Source: Elusimicrobiota bacterium (lineage in GTDB: Bacteria; Elusimicrobiota; Elusimicrobia; Elusimicrobiales; UBA9959). Taken from it: a DNA stretch of 64,000 nucleotides. The number at the start of each line of letters is the position of its first letter. The first letter of the stretch is position 1. The position numbers were made by a program, and so were the translations under genes. Location: positions 1 through 64,000 of the forward strand of contig JAGVVD010000011.1 of assembly GCA_019135865.1 (NCBI GenBank). Direction: 5' to 3'. Under the pieces are notes generated by a model. The model ran no database searches and was not told where the DNA came from. It saw only the letters and a list, made by a program, of their open reading frames with translations. Positions 55,128 through 64,000 of the stretch are shown piece after piece.

Positions 55128-56534
55128 ATGAAGAAACTTTTCGGCACCGATGGCATAAGGGGCCTGGCGGGCAGGCATCCCTTCGAACCCGATTTCGTCA
55201 GAAAGATAGGTTTCGCCGCCGCCAAAGTCTCCCTGGCGCGCCTCAACGGCTCCCGCAAGGCGAAACCCTCCGTCATCATAGGCATGGACTCGCGCGGTTC
55301 CGGCCCCTCCATAAAGGCCGCGCTCGCGGAAGGACTGGCCGCCGGCGGCTTCGAGATCCTCGACCTGGGGCTCATTCCGACCCCCGCCGTCTCCTACCTC
55401 GTGAAGAGGGAGGGGGCCGACCTCGGCGTGGTCATCTCGGCCAGCCACAATCCGCCGGAATTCAACGGCATCAAGTTCTTCTCCGCCGAAGGGCTCAAGC
55501 TCTCCGACGCCGACGAGGCGTCCGTGGAGCGGCTGCTGGCCTCGCCGGACTTTTCGGCCCCGTCCGCCGCGCCCGGGATCAGGAGGTCTGATTTCTCCGC
55601 CGACTACGAGGAGTTCCTCCTCTCCACTCTGCCGGCCGGTTTCAGCCTGAAAGGCGTGAAGGTGGTCCTGGACTGCGCCAACGGCGCGGCCAGCGAGCTG
55701 GCCCCCAGGATCTTTAAAAAACTCGGCGCGGAGATAAGGGTCCTCGGCGCCAGCCCCGACGGGACCAATATCAACGTCGGCTGCGGGGCGCTGGAGACCG
55801 GCCCGATGCGCGCCGAGACCGCCGCCTGGGGCGCCTGGTGCGGCGTCAGCTTCGACGGCGACGCCGACCGCTGCATGCTCTCCGACGAGAAGGGCCGCCT
55901 GCTCGACGGGGACGACATAATCTCGATAGCCGCGCCGCACCTCAAGGCCGGCGGCAGGCTCAGGAATTCCAGGGTCGTGCTGACCCTGATGTCCAACTGC
56001 GGCCTGATAAAGCATCTCCATTCGCTGGGCATAGGCGTGACGCAGGTCGCCGTCGGAGACAAGAACGTGACCGAGGCCATAGAGAAAGAGGACCTGAGCC
56101 TTGGCGGCGAATCCAGCGGGCACACGATCTTCCGCGAGTTCGCCCCGACGGGCGACGGCCTGCTGACGGCGCTGCAGGTGCTGGCCGCGGCCCGCGAGGA
56201 CGGCCGGCCCATGAGCGCGCACGCCGCCTGGAAGCGCTTCCCGCAGGAGGTCCGTTCGCTGAAGGTGGAGTCCAAGCCCGCGCTGGAGACCATCCCCGGC
56301 TTCCCGGAGATGATAGCGGAGTGGGAGCGGCGCATGGGCGGCGAGGGCCGCATCTTCGTCCGCTATTCCGGGACCGAGCCGCTGCTGCGCGTGCTGGTGG
56401 AGGGGGAGGACGGCGTTCTGGTCAAAGAGATCGCCGAAGGGATAATAGGGTTTTACGGCAGGAATTCCGGCCGCGCCGCGGCCGGCGGCGCCCGAGGGGG
56501 CGCGCAGAGCCGGGATATCGTGGAGGGGAAATGA
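55128..56534 (+). CDS. glmM: Phosphoglucosamine mutase
   Basis: 468 residues; interconverts glucosamine 6- and 1-phosphate for UDP-GlcNAc. MKKLFGTDGIRGLAG, the phosphoserine S106 in ISASHNPPEFNGIKFFS, the metal loop DGDADRC and the sugar motif GGESSGH are all present. The last ~20 residues are a Gly/Ala/Arg extension. In many bacteria glmM follows cdaA-cdaR; here it is separated from them by the sugar locus and starts its own unit, glmM-pdxJ(-glmS). Confidence 0.97.
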   Translation: MKKLFGTDGIRGLAGRHPFEPDFVRKIGFAAAKVSLARLNGSRKAKPSVIIGMDSRGSGPSIKAALAEGLAAGGFEILDLGLIPTPAVSYLVKREGADLGVVISASHNPPEFNGIKFFSAEGLKLSDADEASVERLLASPDFSAPSAAPGIRRSDFSADYEEFLLSTLPAGFSLKGVKVVLDCANGAASELAPRIFKKLGAEIRVLGASPDGTNINVGCGALETGPMRAETAAWGAWCGVSFDGDADRCMLSDEKGRLLDGDDIISIAAPHLKAGGRLRNSRVVLTLMSNCGLIKHLHSLGIGVTQVAVGDKNVTEAIEKEDLSLGGESSGHTIFREFAPTGDGLLTALQVLAAAREDGRPMSAHAAWKRFPQEVRSLKVESKPALETIPGFPEMIAEWERRMGGEGRIFVRYSGTEPLLRVLVEGEDGVLVKEIAEGIIGFYGRNSGRAAAGGARGGAQSRDIVEGK

Positions 56535-57250
56535 AGAAGGTAAAGCTCGGAGTGAACATAGATCACGTCTGCACCGTCCGCCAGGCCCGCCGGGAGAAGA
56601 ACCCGGACCCGGTCGAGGCGGCGCGCGTCGCGCTGGCCGCCGGCGCCGAGATGATCGTCATGCACCTGCGCGCCGACCGCCGCCACGTGCAGGATTCGGA
56701 CGTCGAGAGGGTGCGCGCCGAAGTGAAGGGCATGCTGCACCTGGAGATGGCCGCCACGCCGGAGATGGAGAAGTTCGCGCTGAAGACCAAGCCCGATTCG
56801 GTCTGCCTCGTGCCCGAATCGCCCAACGAGGTCACCACGCAGGGCGGGATAAAGCTCTCCGGCAGGAACGCCGAGCTGGAACGCGTGATAAAGTCGCTTT
56901 CCGGCGCGGGCATAGAGGTCGCCGTCTTCACGGACCCCGAGCCCGAGGCGATACGCAAGGTGCACAAACTGGGCGCCGACTCCATCGAGCTCTGCACCAG
57001 CGCCTACTCCTCTTCCTGGGGCAAGAAGCTCCAGGCGCGCGAGCTCGAAAAACTGCAGCTCGCCTCGTTCCTGGTCAAGGAACTCAAGCTGGGCCTGCAC
57101 GCCGGCCACGGCCTGGACTATTACAATGTCTCGCAGGTCGCCCGCATAGACGGCATGGACTGCCTTAACATCGGCTACGCGATAATTTCCCGCGCCGTCT
57201 TCACCGGCCTTCGTTCGGCCGTCGCCGAGATGAAGCGCCTTATACAATAG
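56531..57250 (+). CDS. pdxJ: Pyridoxine 5'-phosphate synthase
   Basis: 239 residues, TIM barrel enzyme closing the pyridoxine ring from deoxyxylulose 5-phosphate and aminoacetone phosphate (DXP-dependent B6 route). LGVNIDHVCTVRQARR, MIVMHLRADRRHVQDSDV and LHAGHGLDYYN are diagnostic. Overlaps glmM by ATGA. Confidence 0.97.
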   Translation: MKKVKLGVNIDHVCTVRQARREKNPDPVEAARVALAAGAEMIVMHLRADRRHVQDSDVERVRAEVKGMLHLEMAATPEMEKFALKTKPDSVCLVPESPNEVTTQGGIKLSGRNAELERVIKSLSGAGIEVAVFTDPEPEAIRKVHKLGADSIELCTSAYSSSWGKKLQARELEKLQLASFLVKELKLGLHAGHGLDYYNVSQVARIDGMDCLNIGYAIISRAVFTGLRSAVAEMKRLIQ

Positions 57251-57323
57251 GAGGCCGGAGCGCCGGCTGGACGCGCCGGGCGGCCCGGCCGCCCCGTCCC
57301 GCCGCCGTCCGTCGCTGTCTGCA

Positions 57324-59188
<1,865 letters not shown>

Positions 59189-59189
<1 letters not shown>

Positions 59190-59566
59190 TGAAGGCCCGC
59201 AGAGCACGCAGGCCCGGCGCGCCCGGTCTCGGGATAGACATAGTCGAGGTCTCCCGCGTGCGGCGGCTGGCCGCGCGCCGTCCCTCCTTCCTGTCCCGCT
59301 TCCTGACGCCGGCCGAGGAGAAATACTGCTCCGCCTCCGCCAACCGCTACGAGCGCATCGCGGCCCGTTTCGCCGCGAAGGAGGCCGTCATCAAGGCCCT
59401 CGACGACAGGAGCATCCCGCTCAGGTCCATAGAGGTGCTCAAGAACGTCTCGGGCAAGCCCGCCGTCCGGGTCAGCGCCCCCGGTTATTCCCGCGTTGGC
59501 ATAGAGCTTTCGCTCACCCATACCTCCACTTACGCCTGCGCCGCGGCGCTGGTCTGGCGGAAATGA
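59189..59566 (+). CDS. acpS: Holo-[acyl-carrier-protein] synthase
   Basis: 125 residues. Transfers 4'-phosphopantetheine from CoA to ACP. GIDIVEVSRVRRL (metal-binding D) and RFAAKEAVIKAL (E) are the AcpS motifs; ELSLTHT is the third. About 10 extra basic residues begin the protein. Start overlaps the glmS stop (TGATG) and its end overlaps nnrD (ATGA). Confidence 0.95.
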
Positions 59567-60447
59567 AGCCGCTCCCGCTCTCCCGCTCTTCCCTGAAGCC
59601 CCTGCTGCCGCCGCGCCCGCGCGGCGCGCATAAAGGCGATTTCGGCCGCCTGCTGGTCGTAGCCGGTTCGCGCGGCATGAACGGCGCGGCCGTCGTCTGC
59701 GCGCGCGCCGCCCTGCGCGCCGGCGCCGGGCTCGTTACCGCGGCCCTGCCGGAGTCCGAGCGCGCCGTCATGGCCGCCGCGGTCCCGGAGGCCATGACGC
59801 TGCCGCTGCCCGGCCGCGGTTCTTTCCGGCCCGCGGCCGCCGCCGCGCTGCTGCGCGCCGCCGCTTCCGGGGCCTACGACCTGGCCGTGATAGGCCCCGG
59901 CCTTTCGCCGCGCTCTTCCGCTTTCGCTCTCAGGGCGCTCCGCGGCCTGCGCCTGCCGGTCGTCGTGGACGCCGACGCTCTCAACGCCCTGGCCGCGTCC
60001 GGCTGGAAAGGCGGCGGCATCCCCGGCGGCGTCCCCGCGGTGCTGACCCCGCACCCCGGGGAGTTCGCCAGGCTTTTTCCCGGTTTCCGCGGAGGCCGCG
60101 AGCACGCGGCCGCGGCCCTGGCCGCGCGCGGCGTGACGGCCGTGCTCAAAGGTCCCGGAACGCTCATAGCCTGCGGCAAAAAGGTCTGGAAGAACGCGAC
60201 CGGCGGCCCCGAACTGGCCAAGGGCGGCTCGGGCGACGCGCTGGCGGGCATCATCGGGGGCCTCTGGGCGCAGCTCGGCCGCCGCGGCGGTTTCACGGCC
60301 GGAACGGCCTGCGCGGCCGCCCGGCTCGGGGTCTGGCTGCACGGGACCTGCGGTTCGCTGGCCGCGCGCCGCCTGCATCCCCGCTCGGTCACGGCCATGG
60401 ACCTGGTCGAGTCGCTGCCGGCGGCTTTCAGGAGGCTCGAACGGTGA
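59563..60447 (+). CDS. nnrD: ADP-dependent NAD(P)H-hydrate dehydratase
   Basis: 294 residues, ribokinase-like fold; repairs hydrated NAD(P)H. GDFGRLLVVAGSRGMNGAAVVCARAALRAGAGLVT, LTPHPGEFARL and the catalytic GGSGDALAGIIGGL (Asp) are family signatures. It lacks the NnrE epimerase domain often fused to it. Sits between acpS and thiL, overlapping both by 4 nt, a common arrangement for acpS. Confidence 0.94.
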   Translation: MKPLPLSRSSLKPLLPPRPRGAHKGDFGRLLVVAGSRGMNGAAVVCARAALRAGAGLVTAALPESERAVMAAAVPEAMTLPLPGRGSFRPAAAAALLRAAASGAYDLAVIGPGLSPRSSAFALRALRGLRLPVVVDADALNALAASGWKGGGIPGGVPAVLTPHPGEFARLFPGFRGGREHAAAALAARGVTAVLKGPGTLIACGKKVWKNATGGPELAKGGSGDALAGIIGGLWAQLGRRGGFTAGTACAAARLGVWLHGTCGSLAARRLHPRSVTAMDLVESLPAAFRRLER

Positions 60448-61397
60448 AGAAGGCGCGCGGCGAGGACGCCCTGATCGAACACATGGAGCGCGCCTTCCCC
60501 GGCGGCGGCCCGCTGCTGCTGGGCCCCGGCGACGACGCGGCGGTGCTCAGGGTGCGTCCCGGGTACCGCCTCGTCGCCACCGTCGACGAGATGTGCGAAG
60601 GGGTCCATTTCCTCGACCGGTTCTCCACGCCGGAGCTGATAGCCGGCAAACTGCTGCGCATGAACCTCAGCGACCTGGCCGCCATGGGCGAAGCGCGGCC
60701 GCTGGCGCTGCTGACCGCGGCCGGCCTGCCGCGCGCGGCCAGCGGGGCCTGGGCGCGCCGCTTCGTGGCGGCGCTGCGGGCCGGGGCCCGCCGGTTCCGC
60801 GTGGCCGTGGCCGGCGGCAATATAACCCGCTCGGCGGACAAACATTTCTCGATGACGCTGCTCGGGGAGTGCCGGGGTTTCGTGACCAGGTACGGCGCGC
60901 GGCCCGGCGACCTGGTCTATTCGCTGGGCCCGCTGGGCCTGGCGCGCGCCGGCCTGGAACTGCTGCTGTCGGGGGCTGCGCGCGCCGGCTGGGCGGAACT
61001 CGTCGAGGCCTTCTGGCGGCCGCGGCCCATGCTGGCCGAGGGGGCGCTGATAGGCCGCCGGGGGCTGGCCTCGGCGATGCTGGATAATTCCGACGGCCTT
61101 TACCGCAGCCTCGGCATCATAGCCAGGCTCTCCGGCTGCCGCGTGAAGGCCTCGCTTCCCGACGAGGCGTGTTCTCCGGCCCTGCGGCGCTGGGCCGCGG
61201 CCCGGAAGAAAGACTGGCGGCTTTATGCCCTGGCCGGCGGCGAGGATTACGGCCTCGTTTTCTGCTGCCGGCCGTCCAAAGCGGCCCTGGTCGGGCGGCT
61301 GCTGCCGGACGCGGTGCCCGTCGGAGCGGCGGCGAAAGGGCGTGGCGTGGAAGTGGAGGGTTATGGCGGCGAGATCCCCGTCTTCGAGCATTTTTAA
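60444..61397 (+). CDS. thiL: Thiamine-monophosphate kinase
   Basis: 317 residues; phosphorylates TMP to thiamine diphosphate, the cofactor of the transketolase above. GPGDDAAVL, the Asp-rich VATVDEMCEGVHF, MNLSDLAAMGEARP, AVAGGNITRS and AGGEDYGLVF are ThiL motifs. GTG start overlapping nnrD; the 3' end overlaps tsaE by 35 nt. Confidence 0.95.
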   Translation: MKKARGEDALIEHMERAFPGGGPLLLGPGDDAAVLRVRPGYRLVATVDEMCEGVHFLDRFSTPELIAGKLLRMNLSDLAAMGEARPLALLTAAGLPRAASGAWARRFVAALRAGARRFRVAVAGGNITRSADKHFSMTLLGECRGFVTRYGARPGDLVYSLGPLGLARAGLELLLSGAARAGWAELVEAFWRPRPMLAEGALIGRRGLASAMLDNSDGLYRSLGIIARLSGCRVKASLPDEACSPALRRWAAARKKDWRLYALAGGEDYGLVFCCRPSKAALVGRLLPDAVPVGAAAKGRGVEVEGYGGEIPVFEHF

Positions 61398-61917
61398 GAC
61401 CGACGGGCCCGGGGCCACGCGCGCGCTGGCCGCGGCCTTCGCGCGTTCCGCCCGCGGCGGAGAATGCCTGGTGCTCACCGGGCCGATCGGCGCCGGCAAG
61501 ACGGAGTTCGTAAAGGGCCTGGCGGCGGCGCTGGGCTCCAAGGATTCTCCCGTCAGCGCGAGTTTCAACATCCTGCGGACCTACGGAACAGGGCGGCGTT
61601 TGCCGCGGTCGGCGCCGCGAGCTCTGCGAGCGGCCGGGGGCCGTCTCAAGGTCTTCCATTTCGATCTTTTCAGGCTGGGCCCCGGCGAGCTGGAGAACAC
61701 CGGCTTCGCCGACTACGCGGGCCGCTCCGACGGTATAATGGCCGTGGAATGGGGCGGCGACATACGGGACACCGCCTACGGCGCCGAAAGGCTGGAGCTG
61801 GATTTCAGGCTGGCCGGCGGCGACAGGCGCGAGATACGCGCCGCGGCGGCGGGCGCGGAGCACGCCTCGCTGCTGGCGCGCATGGAGAAGGTATGGCGCG
61901 GAAGAAAAAAGAAGTGA
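61363..61917 (+). CDS. tsaE: tRNA t6A biosynthesis ATPase TsaE
   Basis: 184 residues. Walker A GPIGAGKTEFVKGL, SPVSASFNIL, the HFDLFRL element and MAVEWGGDI are the TsaE pattern. TsaE drives turnover of the TsaBD complex in t6A37 formation. Between the SxSF segment and HFDLFRL there is an extra ~20 residues rich in Arg/Ala. The ATG at 61363 with GGAGGG upstream is chosen; it lies inside the end of thiL. Confidence 0.92.
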   Translation: MAARSPSSSIFKTDGPGATRALAAAFARSARGGECLVLTGPIGAGKTEFVKGLAAALGSKDSPVSASFNILRTYGTGRRLPRSAPRALRAAGGRLKVFHFDLFRLGPGELENTGFADYAGRSDGIMAVEWGGDIRDTAYGAERLELDFRLAGGDRREIRAAAAGAEHASLLARMEKVWRGRKKK

Positions 61918-62600
61918 TACTTTCGGTCTGCACGAGCGGCGGCCGCCTCAAACTGGGGCTGGCGGCCGGCGGGCGTTCCTTCGCCCTGAGCGAGAAGGAG
62001 CCCAACCAGGAGAAACGGCTTTTCCCTTTGCTGGATAACCTGCTCGGCAAGGCGCGGGCCGGGCTCGGCGACATAACGGAGGTGCGCGCGGTGCGCGGAC
62101 CCGGCCGCTTCACCGGCATACGCATAGGGCTCACGCTGGCCCGCTCGCTGGAACTGCTGCTCGGCTGCCGCGCCCGCGGCGTGACCGTCTTCGAGACCCT
62201 GGCCCTGTCCGCCGCCCAGCTGCTGCCGGCCGGCGGGAAACTGGCGGTCCTTCTTCACGCCTTCAAGGAAGAATATTTCGTCCAGTTCTACCGAATTCCC
62301 TCCGGCGGAAAGGTCCCGAAGCCGCTCGGCGCCCCGGTCTGGCTGCCCGAGGCCGGCGCCAGGGAGCTCCTGTCCTCTTCGGCCCCGGACCTCTGCGTCG
62401 CCGACGCCGAGGAGAAGCCCGGAATATATTCGCTGGCCCCGGCCGGCTGTCCCAGGGCGCCCGCGCGGCTCTCCCTGGTCACGCCGGCGGCGGTGTGCGC
62501 CGCGGGCGCGGTCTACTGCGCTCCGCCGGAGCCGCTCTATCTCAAACCGGCCAAGTACGAGCTGGACGCGAAAGCGAAAGCCCGGGGGCGCGGAAAATGA
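61893..62600 (+). CDS. tsaB: tRNA t6A biosynthesis protein TsaB
   Basis: 235 residues. VRAVRGPGRFTGIRIGLTLARSLELLLG is the TsaB signature, and the ASKHA-type N-terminal strand VILSVCTSGGRLKLGLA lacks catalytic residues, as expected for this structural partner of TsaD. Overlaps tsaE by 25 nt and rimI by 4 nt. tsaC and tsaD are not in the window. Confidence 0.93.
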   Translation: MARKKKEVILSVCTSGGRLKLGLAAGGRSFALSEKEPNQEKRLFPLLDNLLGKARAGLGDITEVRAVRGPGRFTGIRIGLTLARSLELLLGCRARGVTVFETLALSAAQLLPAGGKLAVLLHAFKEEYFVQFYRIPSGGKVPKPLGAPVWLPEAGARELLSSSAPDLCVADAEEKPGIYSLAPAGCPRAPARLSLVTPAAVCAAGAVYCAPPEPLYLKPAKYELDAKAKARGRGK

Positions 62601-63049
62601 CGGTGCGCCGCGCCTTCGGGAAGGACATCCCCGCGCTGGCCGCCATCGAGGCCTCCTGGCCGGGCTACCCGGCCTGGGGGGAGAAAGGCCTGCGCGAGGA
62701 ACTGACGAAACCGGATTCCGTGACCCTGGTCGCCGAGGAGAACGGCGCCGCCGCGGGGTTCATTAACTTCTGGATAGTGAGGCCCGAGGCGCAGATAAAC
62801 TCGCTGGCGGTGTCGAAGGATCTCCTCCGCCGCGGGACCGCCCGCGCCCTGCTGGGCAAATGCGCGGAATACGCGCGCAAGAGCGCCTGCTCCTCGATGA
62901 CGCTGGAGGTCGCGGAAGGCAATTCCGCCGCCCTCGCGCTCTACGCCTCGGCCGGCTTCGCCGTGGAAGGGCGCAGGCCCAGGTTCTATAATAACGCGGA
63001 GGACGCCCTGCTGCTGCGCAAGGCGCTGCCCGCAGGAGACAAGACATGA
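62597..63049 (+). CDS. rimI: GNAT N-acetyltransferase, RimI-like
   Basis: 150 residues. The acetyl-CoA motif here is LLRRGTARALLGKCAEYARKS, and LEVAEGNSAALALYASAGFAVEGRRPRFYNN is the RimI C-terminal pattern (S18 N-terminal acetylation in E. coli). The tsaE-tsaB-rimI order supports the call. Start set at the ATGA overlap with tsaB. Confidence 0.92.
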   Translation: MTVRRAFGKDIPALAAIEASWPGYPAWGEKGLREELTKPDSVTLVAEENGAAAGFINFWIVRPEAQINSLAVSKDLLRRGTARALLGKCAEYARKSACSSMTLEVAEGNSAALALYASAGFAVEGRRPRFYNNAEDALLLRKALPAGDKT

Positions 63050-64000
63050 GGAACACGCTGCTCGCCGTACTGCTCTTCGCCGCCCCCGCCGCCGCGGCCT
63101 TCAACAAGTCGGCCTATCTCCATTTCATGACGGGCGTCACCCGCGAGAGGAAGGGGGAATACGACGAGGCGCTGCGCGAGTACAGGGCCGCCATGCTGCT
63201 GGACCCCCGGTCCGTCTATGTCCGCCGCCAGGCCCTGAACCTGGCCCTGCACGTGGGCAAGGTGCAGGAGGCCGAGGCCTGGGCCGACTATATAGTGGAG
63301 GCCGAGCCGGCGTCGGCGGAGAACTGGATCCTCTACGGCAACGTCCGCTGGGCGAAGAACGATATCGACGGGGCGCTGAAGGCCTTCTCCAAAGCGGTGG
63401 AGCTGGAGCCGGAGAACGACGAGGCCGTCTACCAGCTGGCCGGCGCCAGCAGCACGCGCGACCCCGCGGCGAGCATAAAGCACCTCGAACGCTACGCGGA
63501 ACTGCGGCCGGACGTCGCGGCGGAGACCTGGTTCCAGATAGGCACGCTTTACAGCGCGACGGGCAGGAACGAAGAGGCCAGGTCGTACATGCTCAAGTCG
63601 GCCGCCGCCGATTCCTACTACCTGCAGCCGCGCTACGCGCTGGGAGGCTATTACGAGACCGTCGGGGACACCGCCGCGGCCGTGGCCCAGTACGAGGAAC
63701 TGGCCGACCTGGACCCTTCGAACAGGGACCTCCTCAACCATCTCGGCGCCATGCTGGCCGGGCCGGGGGTGAACGACCTCGATAGAGCGGAGATGTACTT
63801 CCTCAAAGCCAACGCCCTGGCCCCTTCCGACCCGGATTCCTGCTTCTGGCTGTCGCTCATCGCCGAGCAGCGGGGGGATTTCGGCGGCGCCGCCGCCTAT
63901 ATGGAACGCTCGGCCGGGCTCAAGGACAACCCCGGCCTGGTCATGCGCCTCGCCTATTACTACAGCCGGGCGGAGACGACGGACAAAGCGGTCGCCCTGC
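63046..64000 (+). CDS. Exported TPR-repeat protein (partial at window end)
   Basis: At least 318 residues, open to the window edge. A signal peptide (MRNTLLAVLLFAAPAAAAF) is followed by tandem tetratricopeptide repeats, for example GEYDEALREYRAAMLLDP, NDIDGALKAFSKAVELEP and GDTAAAVAQYEELADLDP, spaced ~34 residues apart. Such proteins act as periplasmic or outer-membrane scaffolds. The ATG overlaps the rimI stop (ATGA). The partner is unknown. Confidence 0.85.
   Translation, partial: MRNTLLAVLLFAAPAAAAFNKSAYLHFMTGVTRERKGEYDEALREYRAAMLLDPRSVYVRRQALNLALHVGKVQEAEAWADYIVEAEPASAENWILYGNVRWAKNDIDGALKAFSKAVELEPENDEAVYQLAGASSTRDPAASIKHLERYAELRPDVAAETWFQIGTLYSATGRNEEARSYMLKSAAADSYYLQPRYALGGYYETVGDTAAAVAQYEELADLDPSNRDLLNHLGAMLAGPGVNDLDRAEMYFLKANALAPSDPDSCFWLSLIAEQRGDFGGAAAYMERSAGLKDNPGLVMRLAYYYSRAETTDKAVAL

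Noticed and set aside
57251-57323. A glmS ribozyme/riboswitch upstream of glmS
   Set aside because: The gap is only 73 nt and shows no sequence or pairing I recognise from the ribozyme.

Overview
The window is one continuous stretch of a GC-rich bacterial chromosome (clearly above 60% G+C by eye) and is almost entirely coding. Nearly all genes lie on the + strand, and more than twenty junctions are ATGA, GTGA or TGATG overlaps. Gene content points to a Gram-negative-type, rod-forming bacterium: MreBCD/PBP2/RodA, a heptose-type sugar pathway with a flippase, lipoproteins, zinc-binding (C+) forms of S4, S14 and L36, and GlnRS. Protein style and gene order make Elusimicrobiota my best guess, but nothing in the window proves the phylum. 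There are no phage, IS, CRISPR or rRNA genes. One tRNA, Ser(UGA), is present.

Region by region: (1) 1-16003 is the str/S10/spc/alpha ribosomal superoperon: tuf end, rpsJ, then after a terminator, a new promoter and a structured leader rplC-D-W-B, rpsS, rplV, rpsC, rplP, rpmC, rpsQ, rplN-X-E, rpsN-H, rplF-R, rpsE, rplO, secY, adk, map, infA, rpmJ, rpsM-K-D, rpoA, rplQ. rpmD (L30) is missing. (2) 16005-21917 is the cell-shape cluster mreBCD-PBP2-rodA; PBP2 has a 21-bp minisatellite encoding a Pro/Ala tail. (3) 21914-30161 holds an orphan DUF2344-like gene, RNase E/G, an AMIN-type amidase, murI, small exported proteins, a solitary HicA-like gene behind an array of hairpins, a ComB-family gene coupled to queC-queE, and a small zinc-ribbon protein. 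(4) 30275-36273 holds stand-alone units: secreted PLD protein, WrbA, GlnRS, PepF, mostly separated by clear terminators. (5) 36398-52639 is one long run: hpt-ftsH-cdaA, a 31-residue CdaR-like membrane peptide, then a sugar locus (nucleotidyltransferase, HldE-like kinase, GmhA-like isomerase, two SDRs, HAD, APH-type kinase, split transketolase, two methyltransferases, Zn-dehydrogenase, two more SDRs, GT2), with a convergent flippase. (6) 54023-64000 holds two small membrane-protein genes, tRNA-Ser, glmM-pdxJ-glmS, then acpS-nnrD-thiL-tsaE-tsaB-rimI and a truncated TPR gene.

The most interesting system is the sugar locus. It carries the enzyme classes needed to make sedoheptulose 7-phosphate (its own two-subunit transketolase), isomerise it, phosphorylate it, dephosphorylate it and activate it as an NDP-heptose, plus tailoring enzymes and an exporter. 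It sits exactly where the classical cdaA-cdaR-glmM-glmS cluster would be continuous: cdaA and a CdaR stump lie on its left, glmM-pdxJ-glmS on its right. A second theme is transcription start architecture. Several first genes of transcription units (infA, the PLD gene, glnS, hpt, the flippase, glmM) have a TATAAT-like box 5-19 nt before the ATG and no Shine-Dalgarno, so they probably make leaderless mRNAs, while internal genes mostly have Shine-Dalgarno sites or overlap.
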